Under the pieces are notes generated by a model that had not been told where the DNA came from, searched no databases, and saw only the letters and a list, made by a program, of their open reading frames with translations. A program made the position numbers and the translations under genes. From NCBI GenBank assembly GCA_963656345.1, contig CAVKHY010000048.1:1-17873 (forward strand): DNA of 17,873 nt, given 5' to 3'. Within the stretch, counting starts at the first letter, position 1; the number at the start of each line of letters is the position of its first letter. This document shows, in pieces, positions 7,196-14,677 of the stretch. Source of the stretch: CAKUFA01 sp963656345. Its GTDB lineage: Bacteria; Bacillota; Clostridia; Christensenellales; Aristaeellaceae.

Positions 7196-8008
7196 TTATT
7201 TTTTCATGGCTTCATGAGCTTTCAGCACCAAGTCATGCACCATTTCCGGTGTGCAAATTTCCTGCTCAGACTTCTTGGCCGTGATCATGCCCAGGAATTC
7301 GATATTTCCCTCAGGTCCCGTAATGGGTGAGAAGTCCAATGCCTGCACCTGCCAGCCAAAAGTCGGCACAAAGGCCACAATATCATTCAGCACTTCTTCA
7401 TGGAGGGTTGCTTCCCGAACAACGCCCTTCTTGCCTACCCGATCCTTGCCCACTTCAAACTGGGGTTTGATCAGCGTATAAAAGCAGCCTTCCTCTCCCA
7501 TAAGGCTTGCTGCCACAGGCAGGATCAGCTTAATGGAAATGAACGATACATCCATCACCGTAACCGTCGGATGCAGAGGAACCTGCTCCGGTGTCAGGTA
7601 CCGGGCATTGGTACGCTCCATCAGTGTTACACGCTCGTCATTCCGCAGCTTCCAGTCAAACTGACCGTAACCTACGTCAATGGCATAAACGTGCTGTGCG
7701 CCATTGCGGAGCAGCACGTCCGTAAATCCGCCGGTCGCCGCGCCAATGTCCATGCAGACCTTTCCCTGCACATCCGCATGAAAAGAGGCTATGGCTTTTC
7801 CCAGCTTCAGACCGCCACGGCTCGCGTAGGGGTGCGCCGGTCCGCGAAGGATCAGCTCGTCCTCCGGTTTGACATTCTCAGAGGACTTTAGTACCTTTCT
7901 TTCTCCGATATACACCTGCCCGGCCATGATGCAGGCTTGCGCCTTTTCACGGCTTTCACACAATCCTCTTGCCACCAGCGCCACATCGGCGCGTTGCTTA
8001 TCACTCAT
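7196..8008 (-). CDS. tlyA: TlyA family rRNA (cytidine-2'-O)-methyltransferase
   Basis: TlyA-family proteins 2'-O-methylate ribosomal RNA; some members are also called hemolysins, an older name. The 270-residue product has an N-terminal S4 RNA-binding domain (about 3-63) and an FtsJ-like Rossmann methyltransferase domain. The SAM site DIGAATGGFTD lies at 87-97, with AIDVGYGQFDWKLR after it and VMDVSFISI and LIKPQFEVGKDRVGKKGVVRE further on. Its ATG overlaps the dxs stop region by 8 nt, so the two are coupled. Its position between dxs and argR-recN is the common Firmicutes arrangement. The specific rRNA target cannot be told from sequence alone. Confidence 0.93.
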   Translation of the reverse strand: MSDKQRADVALVARGLCESREKAQACIMAGQVYIGERKVLKSSENVKPEDELILRGPAHPYASRGGLKLGKAIASFHADVQGKVCMDIGAATGGFTDVLLRNGAQHVYAIDVGYGQFDWKLRNDERVTLMERTNARYLTPEQVPLHPTVTVMDVSFISIKLILPVAASLMGEEGCFYTLIKPQFEVGKDRVGKKGVVREATLHEEVLNDIVAFVPTFGWQVQALDFSPITGPEGNIEFLGMITAKKSEQEICTPEMVHDLVLKAHEAMKK

Positions 8009-9860
8009 GCTTCTGTCTCTCTTCCAATGTGATGCGAATCCGCTGCGCTATTTGCCGTGGCGTCAGCCCCAAATATTTCAGCAGCTGTTCCCTTCTGCCG
8101 TGCTGCACATACATATCCGGAATGCCGAAGGACATCATGGGTCCCTGCAGTTCCTCACTGACGCAGAAGGAGGACACGGCGCTGCCAAAGCCCCCTGTAA
8201 GCACATGCTCTTCCATGGTGATCATCGGCTTTTTCGCCAAGCGGCGGAGAAGATCTTCATCCATGGGCTTCACCGTGGAGCAGTTAACCACTTCTGCTTC
8301 CATGTGATGCTTCATCAGCAAATCCCGCACTTCCAGGGCAATCTCCACCATGGACCCTACAGCCAGCAGTACGCAGTCCTTACCTGACTCCATCTGCTCC
8401 CATGTGCCAAGGGTAAACTCCGTGCAGGGATAACGCTCGGAAAGATCCACGCTTTGCCTGCCGTAACGAATGGCCAACGGTTCCTGAAAAGTGCCGGACC
8501 AGCGAACCATGCAGCGAAGCTCACTCAAGTCTCTCGGTGCGAGCACCGTCATTCCCGGTATGGGCAGCAGGCTTGCCATATCATAGACGCCGTGATGGGT
8601 AGCGCCATCCTCCCCTACCAGTCCCGCCCTGTCCAGCAGGAACGTCACCGGCAGATGCTGCATACACACATCATGAATCACTTGATCAAAGCTGCGCTGG
8701 AAGAAGGATGCATACACCGCAAAATAAGGCTTCATGCCCCCGGTTGCCATACCGGCAGCCATGGTGACCGCATGCTCCTCCGCAATGCCCACATCCAACA
8801 CCCGATTCGGCAAGCTTTCTTCCATGATGCTGAGCCCCGTGCCGGAGGGCATGGCCGCCGTAATCGCCACAATGCGCGGATCATGTTTAGCCATGTCCGT
8901 CAGTTCCGTCGCCATGACCTTGCCGAAAGAAGGAAGAGTTCTGGCTTTCCGCACGTCTCCCGTTTCTACATAAAAGGGTGGAGTGCCGTGAAAGGCTTCC
9001 GGCATTTCCTCTGCTTTGTCATAGCCATAGCCTTTTCTTGTCAGCACGTGAATGACCACCGGCCGGTCATAATCCTTGACAAGCTTCAGGGTATGCTCCA
9101 AGCTTTTCAAGTCATGCCCGTCAATAGGGCCGAAGTAGTGAAAGCCCAACGCACTGAAGAAGCCCTCGTCCACAAAAATGGACTTGATCATATCCTTGGC
9201 TCTTTTGGTGATGCGGTAAACCTTCGGCAGCTTTTCCAGGTGCTGCTTCACGTTCTTTTTTGCGCTTGTCCAGCCTTTGCTAATGCGAATATCTGTCAAA
9301 TGCCGGGACAGAGCTCCCACATTCGGTGCAATGGACATTTCATTGTCGTTCAGGATCACGATCAACCGAGTCTCCGAGTTGCCTGCATCATTAAGTGCCT
9401 CATAGCACAGTCCGCCGGTTAAGGCTCCGTCACCCACAACGGCAATCACATGATGATCCTGCCCGAGAAGATCCCGAGCCCGCGCAAGCCCAAGCGCTGC
9501 CGAAATAGCCGTGGAGGCATGCCCTGTCTCGAATACATCGTATTCGCTTTCATTCCGCTTCGGGAAGCCGCTGAGGCCGCCAAACCCACGCAACGTATGG
9601 AAAAGATTGTACCGTCCCGTCAACAGCTTGTGGACGTAGCTTTGATGCCCCACATCGAAAACAATCTTATCCCGGGGCGTATCAAAAACGCGATGAAGTG
9701 CCATGGTCAATTCCACCACGCCGAGATTGGATGCCAAATGCCCGCCTCTTTTGGAAACGGTGTCCACAATTTCCTTGCGGATTTCCTTGGCCAGTATCTC
9801 CAGCTCCCCATAGCTCAGGTTCTTTATGTCCTGCGGACTATGAATATCCTCCAGGTGCAT
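8001..9860 (-). CDS. dxs: 1-deoxy-D-xylulose-5-phosphate synthase
   Basis: Dxs condenses pyruvate and glyceraldehyde-3-phosphate in a thiamine-diphosphate reaction, the entry step of the MEP isoprenoid pathway. The 619-residue product has the expected layout: RGGHLASNLGVVELT near 38-52, the thiamine motif GDGALTGG (143-150) continuing to NDAGN, then NDNEMSIAPNVGALS. The transketolase pyrimidine domain carries the catalytic Glu in AEEHAVTMAAG, and a C-terminal transketolase domain follows. The ATG at 9860 has an AAGAAGG site 6 nt before it; an upstream in-frame codon would add eight residues without a better site. It lies 32 nt after the DUF4870-like gene. Confidence 0.96.
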   Translation of the reverse strand: MHLEDIHSPQDIKNLSYGELEILAKEIRKEIVDTVSKRGGHLASNLGVVELTMALHRVFDTPRDKIVFDVGHQSYVHKLLTGRYNLFHTLRGFGGLSGFPKRNESEYDVFETGHASTAISAALGLARARDLLGQDHHVIAVVGDGALTGGLCYEALNDAGNSETRLIVILNDNEMSIAPNVGALSRHLTDIRISKGWTSAKKNVKQHLEKLPKVYRITKRAKDMIKSIFVDEGFFSALGFHYFGPIDGHDLKSLEHTLKLVKDYDRPVVIHVLTRKGYGYDKAEEMPEAFHGTPPFYVETGDVRKARTLPSFGKVMATELTDMAKHDPRIVAITAAMPSGTGLSIMEESLPNRVLDVGIAEEHAVTMAAGMATGGMKPYFAVYASFFQRSFDQVIHDVCMQHLPVTFLLDRAGLVGEDGATHHGVYDMASLLPIPGMTVLAPRDLSELRCMVRWSGTFQEPLAIRYGRQSVDLSERYPCTEFTLGTWEQMESGKDCVLLAVGSMVEIALEVRDLLMKHHMEAEVVNCSTVKPMDEDLLRRLAKKPMITMEEHVLTGGFGSAVSSFCVSEELQGPMMSFGIPDMYVQHGRREQLLKYLGLTPRQIAQRIRITLEERQKHE

Positions 9861-9892
9861 AATCAACCTTCTTTCTTCTCGCAATACAAAAA

Positions 9893-10591
9893 TCAGTCCA
9901 TCTTCTCAAGCTTTTTGCCGATTACAGGCAAGGTAAAGCGCCAGCCCCGCCATGCGAAAAGCATCATGCGCACCTTCATGCACAACATTGTAATGAACAC
10001 GGCAATGTAGCAAAGCCAGCACACCAGATGAATCAGAAACCCCATCAGCGGAATGGCGCCCAGGAATGTTCCAACCAGGAACAGGATCAGCCCGCAGACC
10101 AGATGGGCAATCATCAGCCCTGCACTCTGCCGGGCGAAATGGCGAATGGCATTGCTCTTCTTCTCTGCAAAGCACAGGAAGAAGCCAAACAGCCCCATCA
10201 TAGATGCAAGGGTACAGGTCAGTCGTACCGTGCTGTTGGTAGCAATGACCTGGGGCTCAAACTTATCCGGCTGCTCCAGCCACGCTTCATCAAACTGAGG
10301 CGGCGGATCATCCGGATCCGGACCATACAGCTCTTCATACGTGGGTGCGCCATAGGAATCGTCATAGCTGCCGTTGCTGCCGTCATATGGCTGGGTATTA
10401 TATCCACCGGTTTGGTTGTCATAAAGATGCTGCCCATAGGTCGGATCGCCATAGCCATCGTTGTAGGATACTTCCTGATCATGCTGATAGCCATAGGCAT
10501 CATCGTACCCATACGCATCCTGCGTACCGTAGGGCTGCTGTCGATCCTCCGGTCTGCGGTAAGCATCATACCGACGATCATTGTTCTTCAA
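9893..10591 (-). CDS. DUF4870-like membrane protein with a Tyr/Gly/Asp-rich N-terminal region
   Basis: Function unknown. The first ~110 residues are low-complexity and rich in Tyr, Gly, Asp and Gln, with a short repeat (DAYGYDDAYGYQ), and are predicted disordered. Residues ~120-232 hold three or four hydrophobic segments and resemble the DUF4870 family: EKKSNAIRHFARQSAGLMI (charged loop, then helix), IPLMGFLIHLVCWLCYIAVF, and a closing FTLPVIGKKLEK. I chose the TTG at 10591 (MKNNDRRYDAY...), giving 232 residues. Its codon overlaps the ddl TGA stop (TTGA), AAAGGAAG lies just before it, and no in-frame ATG fits. An upstream start would run deep into ddl. Its place between ddl and dxs hints at an envelope-related role but shows nothing specific. 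Confidence 0.75.
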   Translation of the reverse strand: MKNNDRRYDAYRRPEDRQQPYGTQDAYGYDDAYGYQHDQEVSYNDGYGDPTYGQHLYDNQTGGYNTQPYDGSNGSYDDSYGAPTYEELYGPDPDDPPPQFDEAWLEQPDKFEPQVIATNSTVRLTCTLASMMGLFGFFLCFAEKKSNAIRHFARQSAGLMIAHLVCGLILFLVGTFLGAIPLMGFLIHLVCWLCYIAVFITMLCMKVRMMLFAWRGWRFTLPVIGKKLEKMD

Positions 10592-11796
10592 AGCTTGCTT
10601 CCTTTCGCACCCTTCGTGCCGCCCAGCTTGACGCTGGAAAGAATGTTGGATGTGAACGCATAATTGCACAGGTTCTTATCCTCACGGGCGCGCAGTGCGT
10701 ACTGAACCATGCGGTCAATCAGCTGCTGATACTTAACACCAGCATTTTCCCAAAGATAAAAAGCCAATGAGCCGGGAATGGTGTTGATTTCCGTAATGAA
10801 CAGCTTTTCACTGGCACGGTCAAACATGTAGTCAATCCGCACCACGCCCTTGCAATCCAACATGCGGAAAATTTCGCAGCTCAGACGCTGAATTTCGTCC
10901 CGAAGGGAATCCTCAATAGGTGCCGGGAGAAGCCGCTGCAGGCTTGCCATACCTTTGCTTCCACCGTTCCGCAGATATTTTTCCGAGAAATCCAGCATGT
11001 TGTCCCCGGCAGACAGCACGGGCATCTCAATGGGCGACGCCTGCACATCATCGTCGTAGCCCAGTACAGAGCAGTTAAGCTCCAGCGGCTTGTCCAGCCC
11101 CTTTTCTACCAGAACCCGGCGATCATAATCAAAAGCAAGATTCAGTGCGGTAATCAGTCCTTCCCGGTCATCCGCCCGGCTGACGCCAATGGAAGAACCC
11201 AGGTTCGCCGGCTTAACAAAAACCGGATACCCCAGTTTCTCCTCCACATCTGCAAGGATTCCATCTTTGTCTTTTTCCCATCCGGAACGAGTGTACCATG
11301 TGCCGGGCAGCACAGGAAGATCGGCTCCCTTGAAGAACTGCTTCATCATGATCTTATCCATACCGATGGCGCTGCCTGCTACCCCCGTGGAGGTATAAGG
11401 CAAGTCTGCCAACTCCAGCATGCCCTGCAGCGTACCGTCCTCCCCATGAAGGCCGTGCATCACAATGACGCAGACCTGCAAGCGAGCTGCCAGTACGCGG
11501 GTGGGGTGACCAAACAATCCCTTGCCGGGACGATCGGCCATCAGTGCACCGCTGCCTGCCGTCATATCCAGAGACACTTGTTCCACGCCGGCCATGTCGG
11601 GGCTGAAATGCTGGAAGGTTTCAATCTTCCGCAGGGCGCTGCCGGTATACCAAACGCCCTTCTCGTCAATATAAACAGGGATGACATCATACTTCTCGGT
11701 ATCAACAGCATTCATCAGCTGCACAGCGCTGATGATCGCCACCTCACGCTCGCAGCTTCTGCTGCCAAAGATTACACCCAACTGTACCTTGCTCAT
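10588..11796 (-). CDS. ddl: D-alanine--D-alanine ligase
   Basis: Ddl joins two D-alanines for the end of the peptidoglycan stem peptide. The 402-residue product has the N-terminal FGSRSCEREVAIISA (Glu in the expected binding position), HGLHGEDGTLQGMLEL (114-129), the ATP-grasp segment YPVFVKPANLGSSIGVS (190-206) and the metal site DYMFD...FITEINTIPGSLAFYLWE (322-350). The omega-loop keeps Glu-Lys-Tyr (SEKYL, about 271-275), which favours D-Ala-D-Ala over the D-Ala-D-Lac of VanA-type ligases. The ATG at 11796 sits behind AGCGGAGGAAGT; a longer in-frame form exists but has no ribosome site. It starts 13 nt after the Mur ligase gene. The basic tail after residue 375 is slightly longer than usual. 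Confidence 0.93.
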   Translation of the reverse strand: MSKVQLGVIFGSRSCEREVAIISAVQLMNAVDTEKYDVIPVYIDEKGVWYTGSALRKIETFQHFSPDMAGVEQVSLDMTAGSGALMADRPGKGLFGHPTRVLAARLQVCVIVMHGLHGEDGTLQGMLELADLPYTSTGVAGSAIGMDKIMMKQFFKGADLPVLPGTWYTRSGWEKDKDGILADVEEKLGYPVFVKPANLGSSIGVSRADDREGLITALNLAFDYDRRVLVEKGLDKPLELNCSVLGYDDDVQASPIEMPVLSAGDNMLDFSEKYLRNGGSKGMASLQRLLPAPIEDSLRDEIQRLSCEIFRMLDCKGVVRIDYMFDRASEKLFITEINTIPGSLAFYLWENAGVKYQQLIDRMVQYALRAREDKNLCNYAFTSNILSSVKLGGTKGAKGSKL

Positions 11797-11809
11797 ACTT
11801 CCTCCGCTG

Positions 11810-13393
11810 TCACTGTTCGGAATAATTATCCGGCAGATCGTTTTCAAACAACACCACGTCGCCGCTTTGCCCCAGCTGGTGCAAAAGCGTTGTGGCCTCT
11901 GTCAGATTACTGACCACATGCAAATTCTCTTCCGGGAATCCTGCCTCTCGAAGACCCTCCACAATAGGCTCGGTATGCTTTTTCCCCACCAGAAAAGCGA
12001 TATCTGCCGCTTTTGCCATGAGGCGGCCAAACTCCCGGTTGTAGTCTTCTTCCCCCTGCCCCAGTTCCACCATACCAGGGGTAATGATAATGCGTCGACC
12101 CGGGAAGGCTGCCAGCACCTGCAAAGCCGCTGCAGAGCCTTTGGGATTGCTGTTGAAGGCATCGTCAATGACCGTCATGCCGCCCTGCTGCGGCAGAAGC
12201 TGTAAACGATGTTCCACAGGCTGCACTTTGCTGATGCCCCGTGCAATCTGCTTCGCCGTTAACCCCAGATGGAAGCATACCGTTGCAGCAAGAAGGATGT
12301 TCTGAATGCCATGCTCTCCCAGCAGTTTGGTTGTGCAGGGAGTCTTTCCTTCCTTCGTGCACAAGAGGAAGCTACTGCCTGCAGGCGATACCGTGATGTC
12401 CTCCGCCCACACGTCCGCCCGCTGATCCGGCTTCAAACTGCACAGACGCTTTTCCTTCGTTGTACCTTCATACAGTTCGGTGCAGATAGCACCGTCGTTC
12501 TGAAAAAAGCAGCAGCCGTCTTCCGGCACAGCGTCCATCAATTCATACTTCGTTTTTTTAATGCGATCAATGGTCTTGAACGTATCCAGGTGCTGCGGTC
12601 CCACAGAGGTCAGCACACCATAAGTCGGGTACACCAAGCGGCACATTTCTTTGATATCCCCCACATGCCGGGCACCCATCTCTGCCACAAAAACCTGATG
12701 AGCAGGCTGCAGCTTGGTACGGATAATCTTGGTAACCCCCATCGGCGTATTAAAGCTGGAAGGAGTCACCAAGGTTTGATACTTTTCACTCAGCAGCGTG
12801 CCAAGGATAAACTTCACGCTGGTCTTGCCGTAGCTGCCGGTAATGCCGATTTTGATCAGATCCGGACGTTCCTTCAGCCTCCGCTGGGCATCCCGGAAAT
12901 ACATTTCACTAATCAGCTTTTCAATGGGCCACGCAAGAAGCCCGGCAAAGGCTGTCCATATCGGCAAAAGCAAAGGTACAGCCCACAGCCACTGTGCCCC
13001 AAAGCATGCGGCCATGCCCAAGCTTAGCAGCAGGAACGCCACTGCCGCCACAGCATAAAGCCGCTTCACCCGGAGCGTCATATGCAAAGGCTTTTTTGCT
13101 TTTTTATCTTTTAAGGTACGATCAATACCAAAGCCCACGGCAATGGTCAGCACCATATACAGCAGTTTCGCCACCATTCCGCCGCCCATGGCCATGACAA
13201 GCAAGGTCATGATGCCAGCCCATGCTGCCAGCAAAACGCCCGGCAGCAAAGCTCGCCGAATGTTTCGCTTCAGGGTACGGAAGTAGCCTGGAAACTGATA
13301 GCTCTCCAACTGGAAATAATGCACAAGACTACGCATGGAAAGCACCATGCCTGCCGCTATGCCAAGGATCTCAAACCAATCGTCAGGTGTCAT
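11810..13393 (-). CDS. Membrane-anchored MurF-like Mur ligase
   Basis: Mur ligases couple ATP hydrolysis to amide-bond formation; MurF adds D-Ala-D-Ala to UDP-MurNAc-tripeptide. The 527-residue product has about 160 N-terminal residues with four or five hydrophobic helices (about 5-25, 47-70, 72-92, 111-131, 134-155). The catalytic part follows: P-loop GITGSYGKTSVK (183-194), VAEMGARHVGDIKEM (MurF-like EMG), TSVGPQHLDTF, HGIQNILLAATVC, then the C-terminal domain with VIDDAFNSNPKGS and ITPGMVELGQGEED, both MurF-like. The normal N-terminal domain that binds the UDP-sugar is missing and replaced by the helices. Start ATG has GGAGGATTAACG before it and lies 2 nt from the hydrolase gene. Adjacent ddl supports a D-Ala-D-Ala-related role; a PgsB/CapB-like ligase is the main alternative. 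Confidence 0.85.
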   Translation of the reverse strand: MTPDDWFEILGIAAGMVLSMRSLVHYFQLESYQFPGYFRTLKRNIRRALLPGVLLAAWAGIMTLLVMAMGGGMVAKLLYMVLTIAVGFGIDRTLKDKKAKKPLHMTLRVKRLYAVAAVAFLLLSLGMAACFGAQWLWAVPLLLPIWTAFAGLLAWPIEKLISEMYFRDAQRRLKERPDLIKIGITGSYGKTSVKFILGTLLSEKYQTLVTPSSFNTPMGVTKIIRTKLQPAHQVFVAEMGARHVGDIKEMCRLVYPTYGVLTSVGPQHLDTFKTIDRIKKTKYELMDAVPEDGCCFFQNDGAICTELYEGTTKEKRLCSLKPDQRADVWAEDITVSPAGSSFLLCTKEGKTPCTTKLLGEHGIQNILLAATVCFHLGLTAKQIARGISKVQPVEHRLQLLPQQGGMTVIDDAFNSNPKGSAAALQVLAAFPGRRIIITPGMVELGQGEEDYNREFGRLMAKAADIAFLVGKKHTEPIVEGLREAGFPEENLHVVSNLTEATTLLHQLGQSGDVVLFENDLPDNYSEQ

Positions 13394-13395
13394 CG

Positions 13396-14175
13396 TTAAT
13401 CCTCCAGTAAAAAGTGGCGGACAATGGTGCAAAACTTTCCGCACTGCTCCAGATAGGCAAAATGGGTTCCGTCTTCCAGCTCCACCAGTCCGGCATCCGG
13501 AATAAGTTCTTCCATTTTCTTACCCATCCACAAAGGGGTTGCCGTATCCTTTGTCCCCCAAAGGAGCAGGGTAGGCTGCTTGATTTTGGGCAGCCGATCC
13601 GTTAAGTCCAGATTGACCACCTTCACAAAGGTTTTGCGCATCTCTTCGTCCAAGGCATTGTAGTCTGCCGATCCGTACTTTTTGCGCAGGGCGTCCTCTG
13701 CCTTATCCGGCAGCGTACCGAATATTTTAGCTTTTTTCAAGCCCTCGCACAATCCCTTCAGCCGCTGAAATTGTGCGGAGCGCTTTTTGCTTTCCTCACT
13801 TTGAGGTGCTCTGATACCGGCAGCGCCGGTCAAAACGAGTTTGGTAAAGGCCGACGGATCTTCACTGGCTAAGGCAATGGCAACCCGCGCTCCGAAAGAA
13901 TGAGCAACTGCTGCACAGGGCAGGAAGTTCAATCGCCGGAGCAGTTCCTTCAAGCATGCCGCATATTCCGGTACGCCCCAGGGCTCCGGTGGGCGGCCGC
14001 TTGCCCCATGGCCGGGAAAATCGATGCAGAGCACCTGCATGTCCTGCTGAAGCGCATCGGCCACAGGCTGCATCAGTTTGATTTCGCAGCCCCAGCCGTG
14101 GAGCAGCACCACCCGTTTCGTTCCCTGCCCACTCAGTGTATAATGAATCTTAACCCCTGAAGCCGTCGCTTCCAT
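13396..14175 (-). CDS. Alpha/beta hydrolase
   Basis: The 259-residue product is a single alpha/beta-hydrolase fold with no signal peptide, so it is probably cytoplasmic. Visible features are the oxyanion segment VVLLHGWG (22-29), IDFPGHGASGRP (51-62), the nucleophile elbow VAHSFGAR with Ser93, the acid Asp210 in LLWGTKDTATPL, and His238 in EDGTHFAYLEQ. The elbow is A-H-S-F-G rather than strict G-x-S-x-G, a common variation. Substrate is unknown. I chose the ATG at 14175, which has GGAGGAGCACC before it and overlaps the acetyltransferase 3' end by 26 nt; a longer frame from 14226 lacks a ribosome site. Tight coupling to the Mur ligase and Ddl suggests a cell-envelope substrate, which is inference. 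Confidence 0.87.
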   Translation of the reverse strand: MEATASGVKIHYTLSGQGTKRVVLLHGWGCEIKLMQPVADALQQDMQVLCIDFPGHGASGRPPEPWGVPEYAACLKELLRRLNFLPCAAVAHSFGARVAIALASEDPSAFTKLVLTGAAGIRAPQSEESKKRSAQFQRLKGLCEGLKKAKIFGTLPDKAEDALRKKYGSADYNALDEEMRKTFVKVVNLDLTDRLPKIKQPTLLLWGTKDTATPLWMGKKMEELIPDAGLVELEDGTHFAYLEQCGKFCTIVRHFLLED

Positions 14176-14677
14176 GGTGCTCCTCCAACCATTTGAGTGA
14201 TTGAGACGGAATCGGACGCTTTTCACTGTCCATCCGCCAAATATAGCGGCACTTCACCGCACTGATCTCCCACCGCTGCTGAATTTCTTCCGGCACGTGA
14301 ACAATATTCTCCATCACGCAGCCTAAGCCTTCGCAGGTACGGCGGCTGGGCCAGTTATCCGGGTCCGTTGTAATGACTACGCTGCTCTTTCCGGCACCGA
14401 TAATGACATCCCGAAGGAGCTCACAGGCTCGCCTTGCGAAGTGATCTCCCTGAAAGCCTAAGTCCACATGATATCCAATGTGCCCAAAGTAGTAGACACA
14501 CTCGCTTTCGCCAAGGCGGAGGTTAATCCGTCCCGCCTCTCGCCTGGTACCATGCGGCACGATCATATAGTCATAATTATTGCCAAAGCCCATGGCCTCA
14601 TCCGGCGGATACAGGGACAGTGGAATGAGGTCAATGACGCCATCCGTCATGCTGGGTTTCAGTCTCTTCCAGAACAA
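14150..14677 (-). CDS. GNAT-family N-acetyltransferase
   Basis: GNAT enzymes move an acetyl group from acetyl-CoA to an amine; the substrate here is unknown. The core reads DGVIDLIPLSLYPPDEA, NYDYMIVPHG, GRINLRLGE, GHIGYHVDLGFQGDHFARRACELL (the acetyl-CoA-binding turn and helix), then VITTDPDNWPSRRTCEGLGC near the C-terminal half. That order is normal for a GNAT fold of about 170 residues. Two starts are possible: TTG at 14677 (MFWKRLKPSMTDG, with GGAG 10 nt before it, 175 residues) or ATG at 14650 (166 residues). The reading frame is open upstream into phage sequence, but a perfect promoter lies between, so I treat this as its own gene and the first of the operon. Confidence 0.82.
   Translation of the reverse strand: MFWKRLKPSMTDGVIDLIPLSLYPPDEAMGFGNNYDYMIVPHGTRREAGRINLRLGESECVYYFGHIGYHVDLGFQGDHFARRACELLRDVIIGAGKSSVVITTDPDNWPSRRTCEGLGCVMENIVHVPEEIQQRWEISAVKCRYIWRMDSEKRPIPSQSLKWLEEHHGSDGFRG

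Noticed and set aside
10588..11796. Ddl as a vancomycin-resistance VanA/VanB type ligase
   Set aside because: The omega-loop keeps Glu-Lys-Tyr and no vanH, vanX, vanS or vanR genes are present, so D-Ala-D-Ala specificity is more likely.
14176..14226. Longer N-terminus for the alpha/beta hydrolase
   Set aside because: The extra residues have no ribosome site and no match to the fold; the ATG at 14175 has a strong GGAGGAG.
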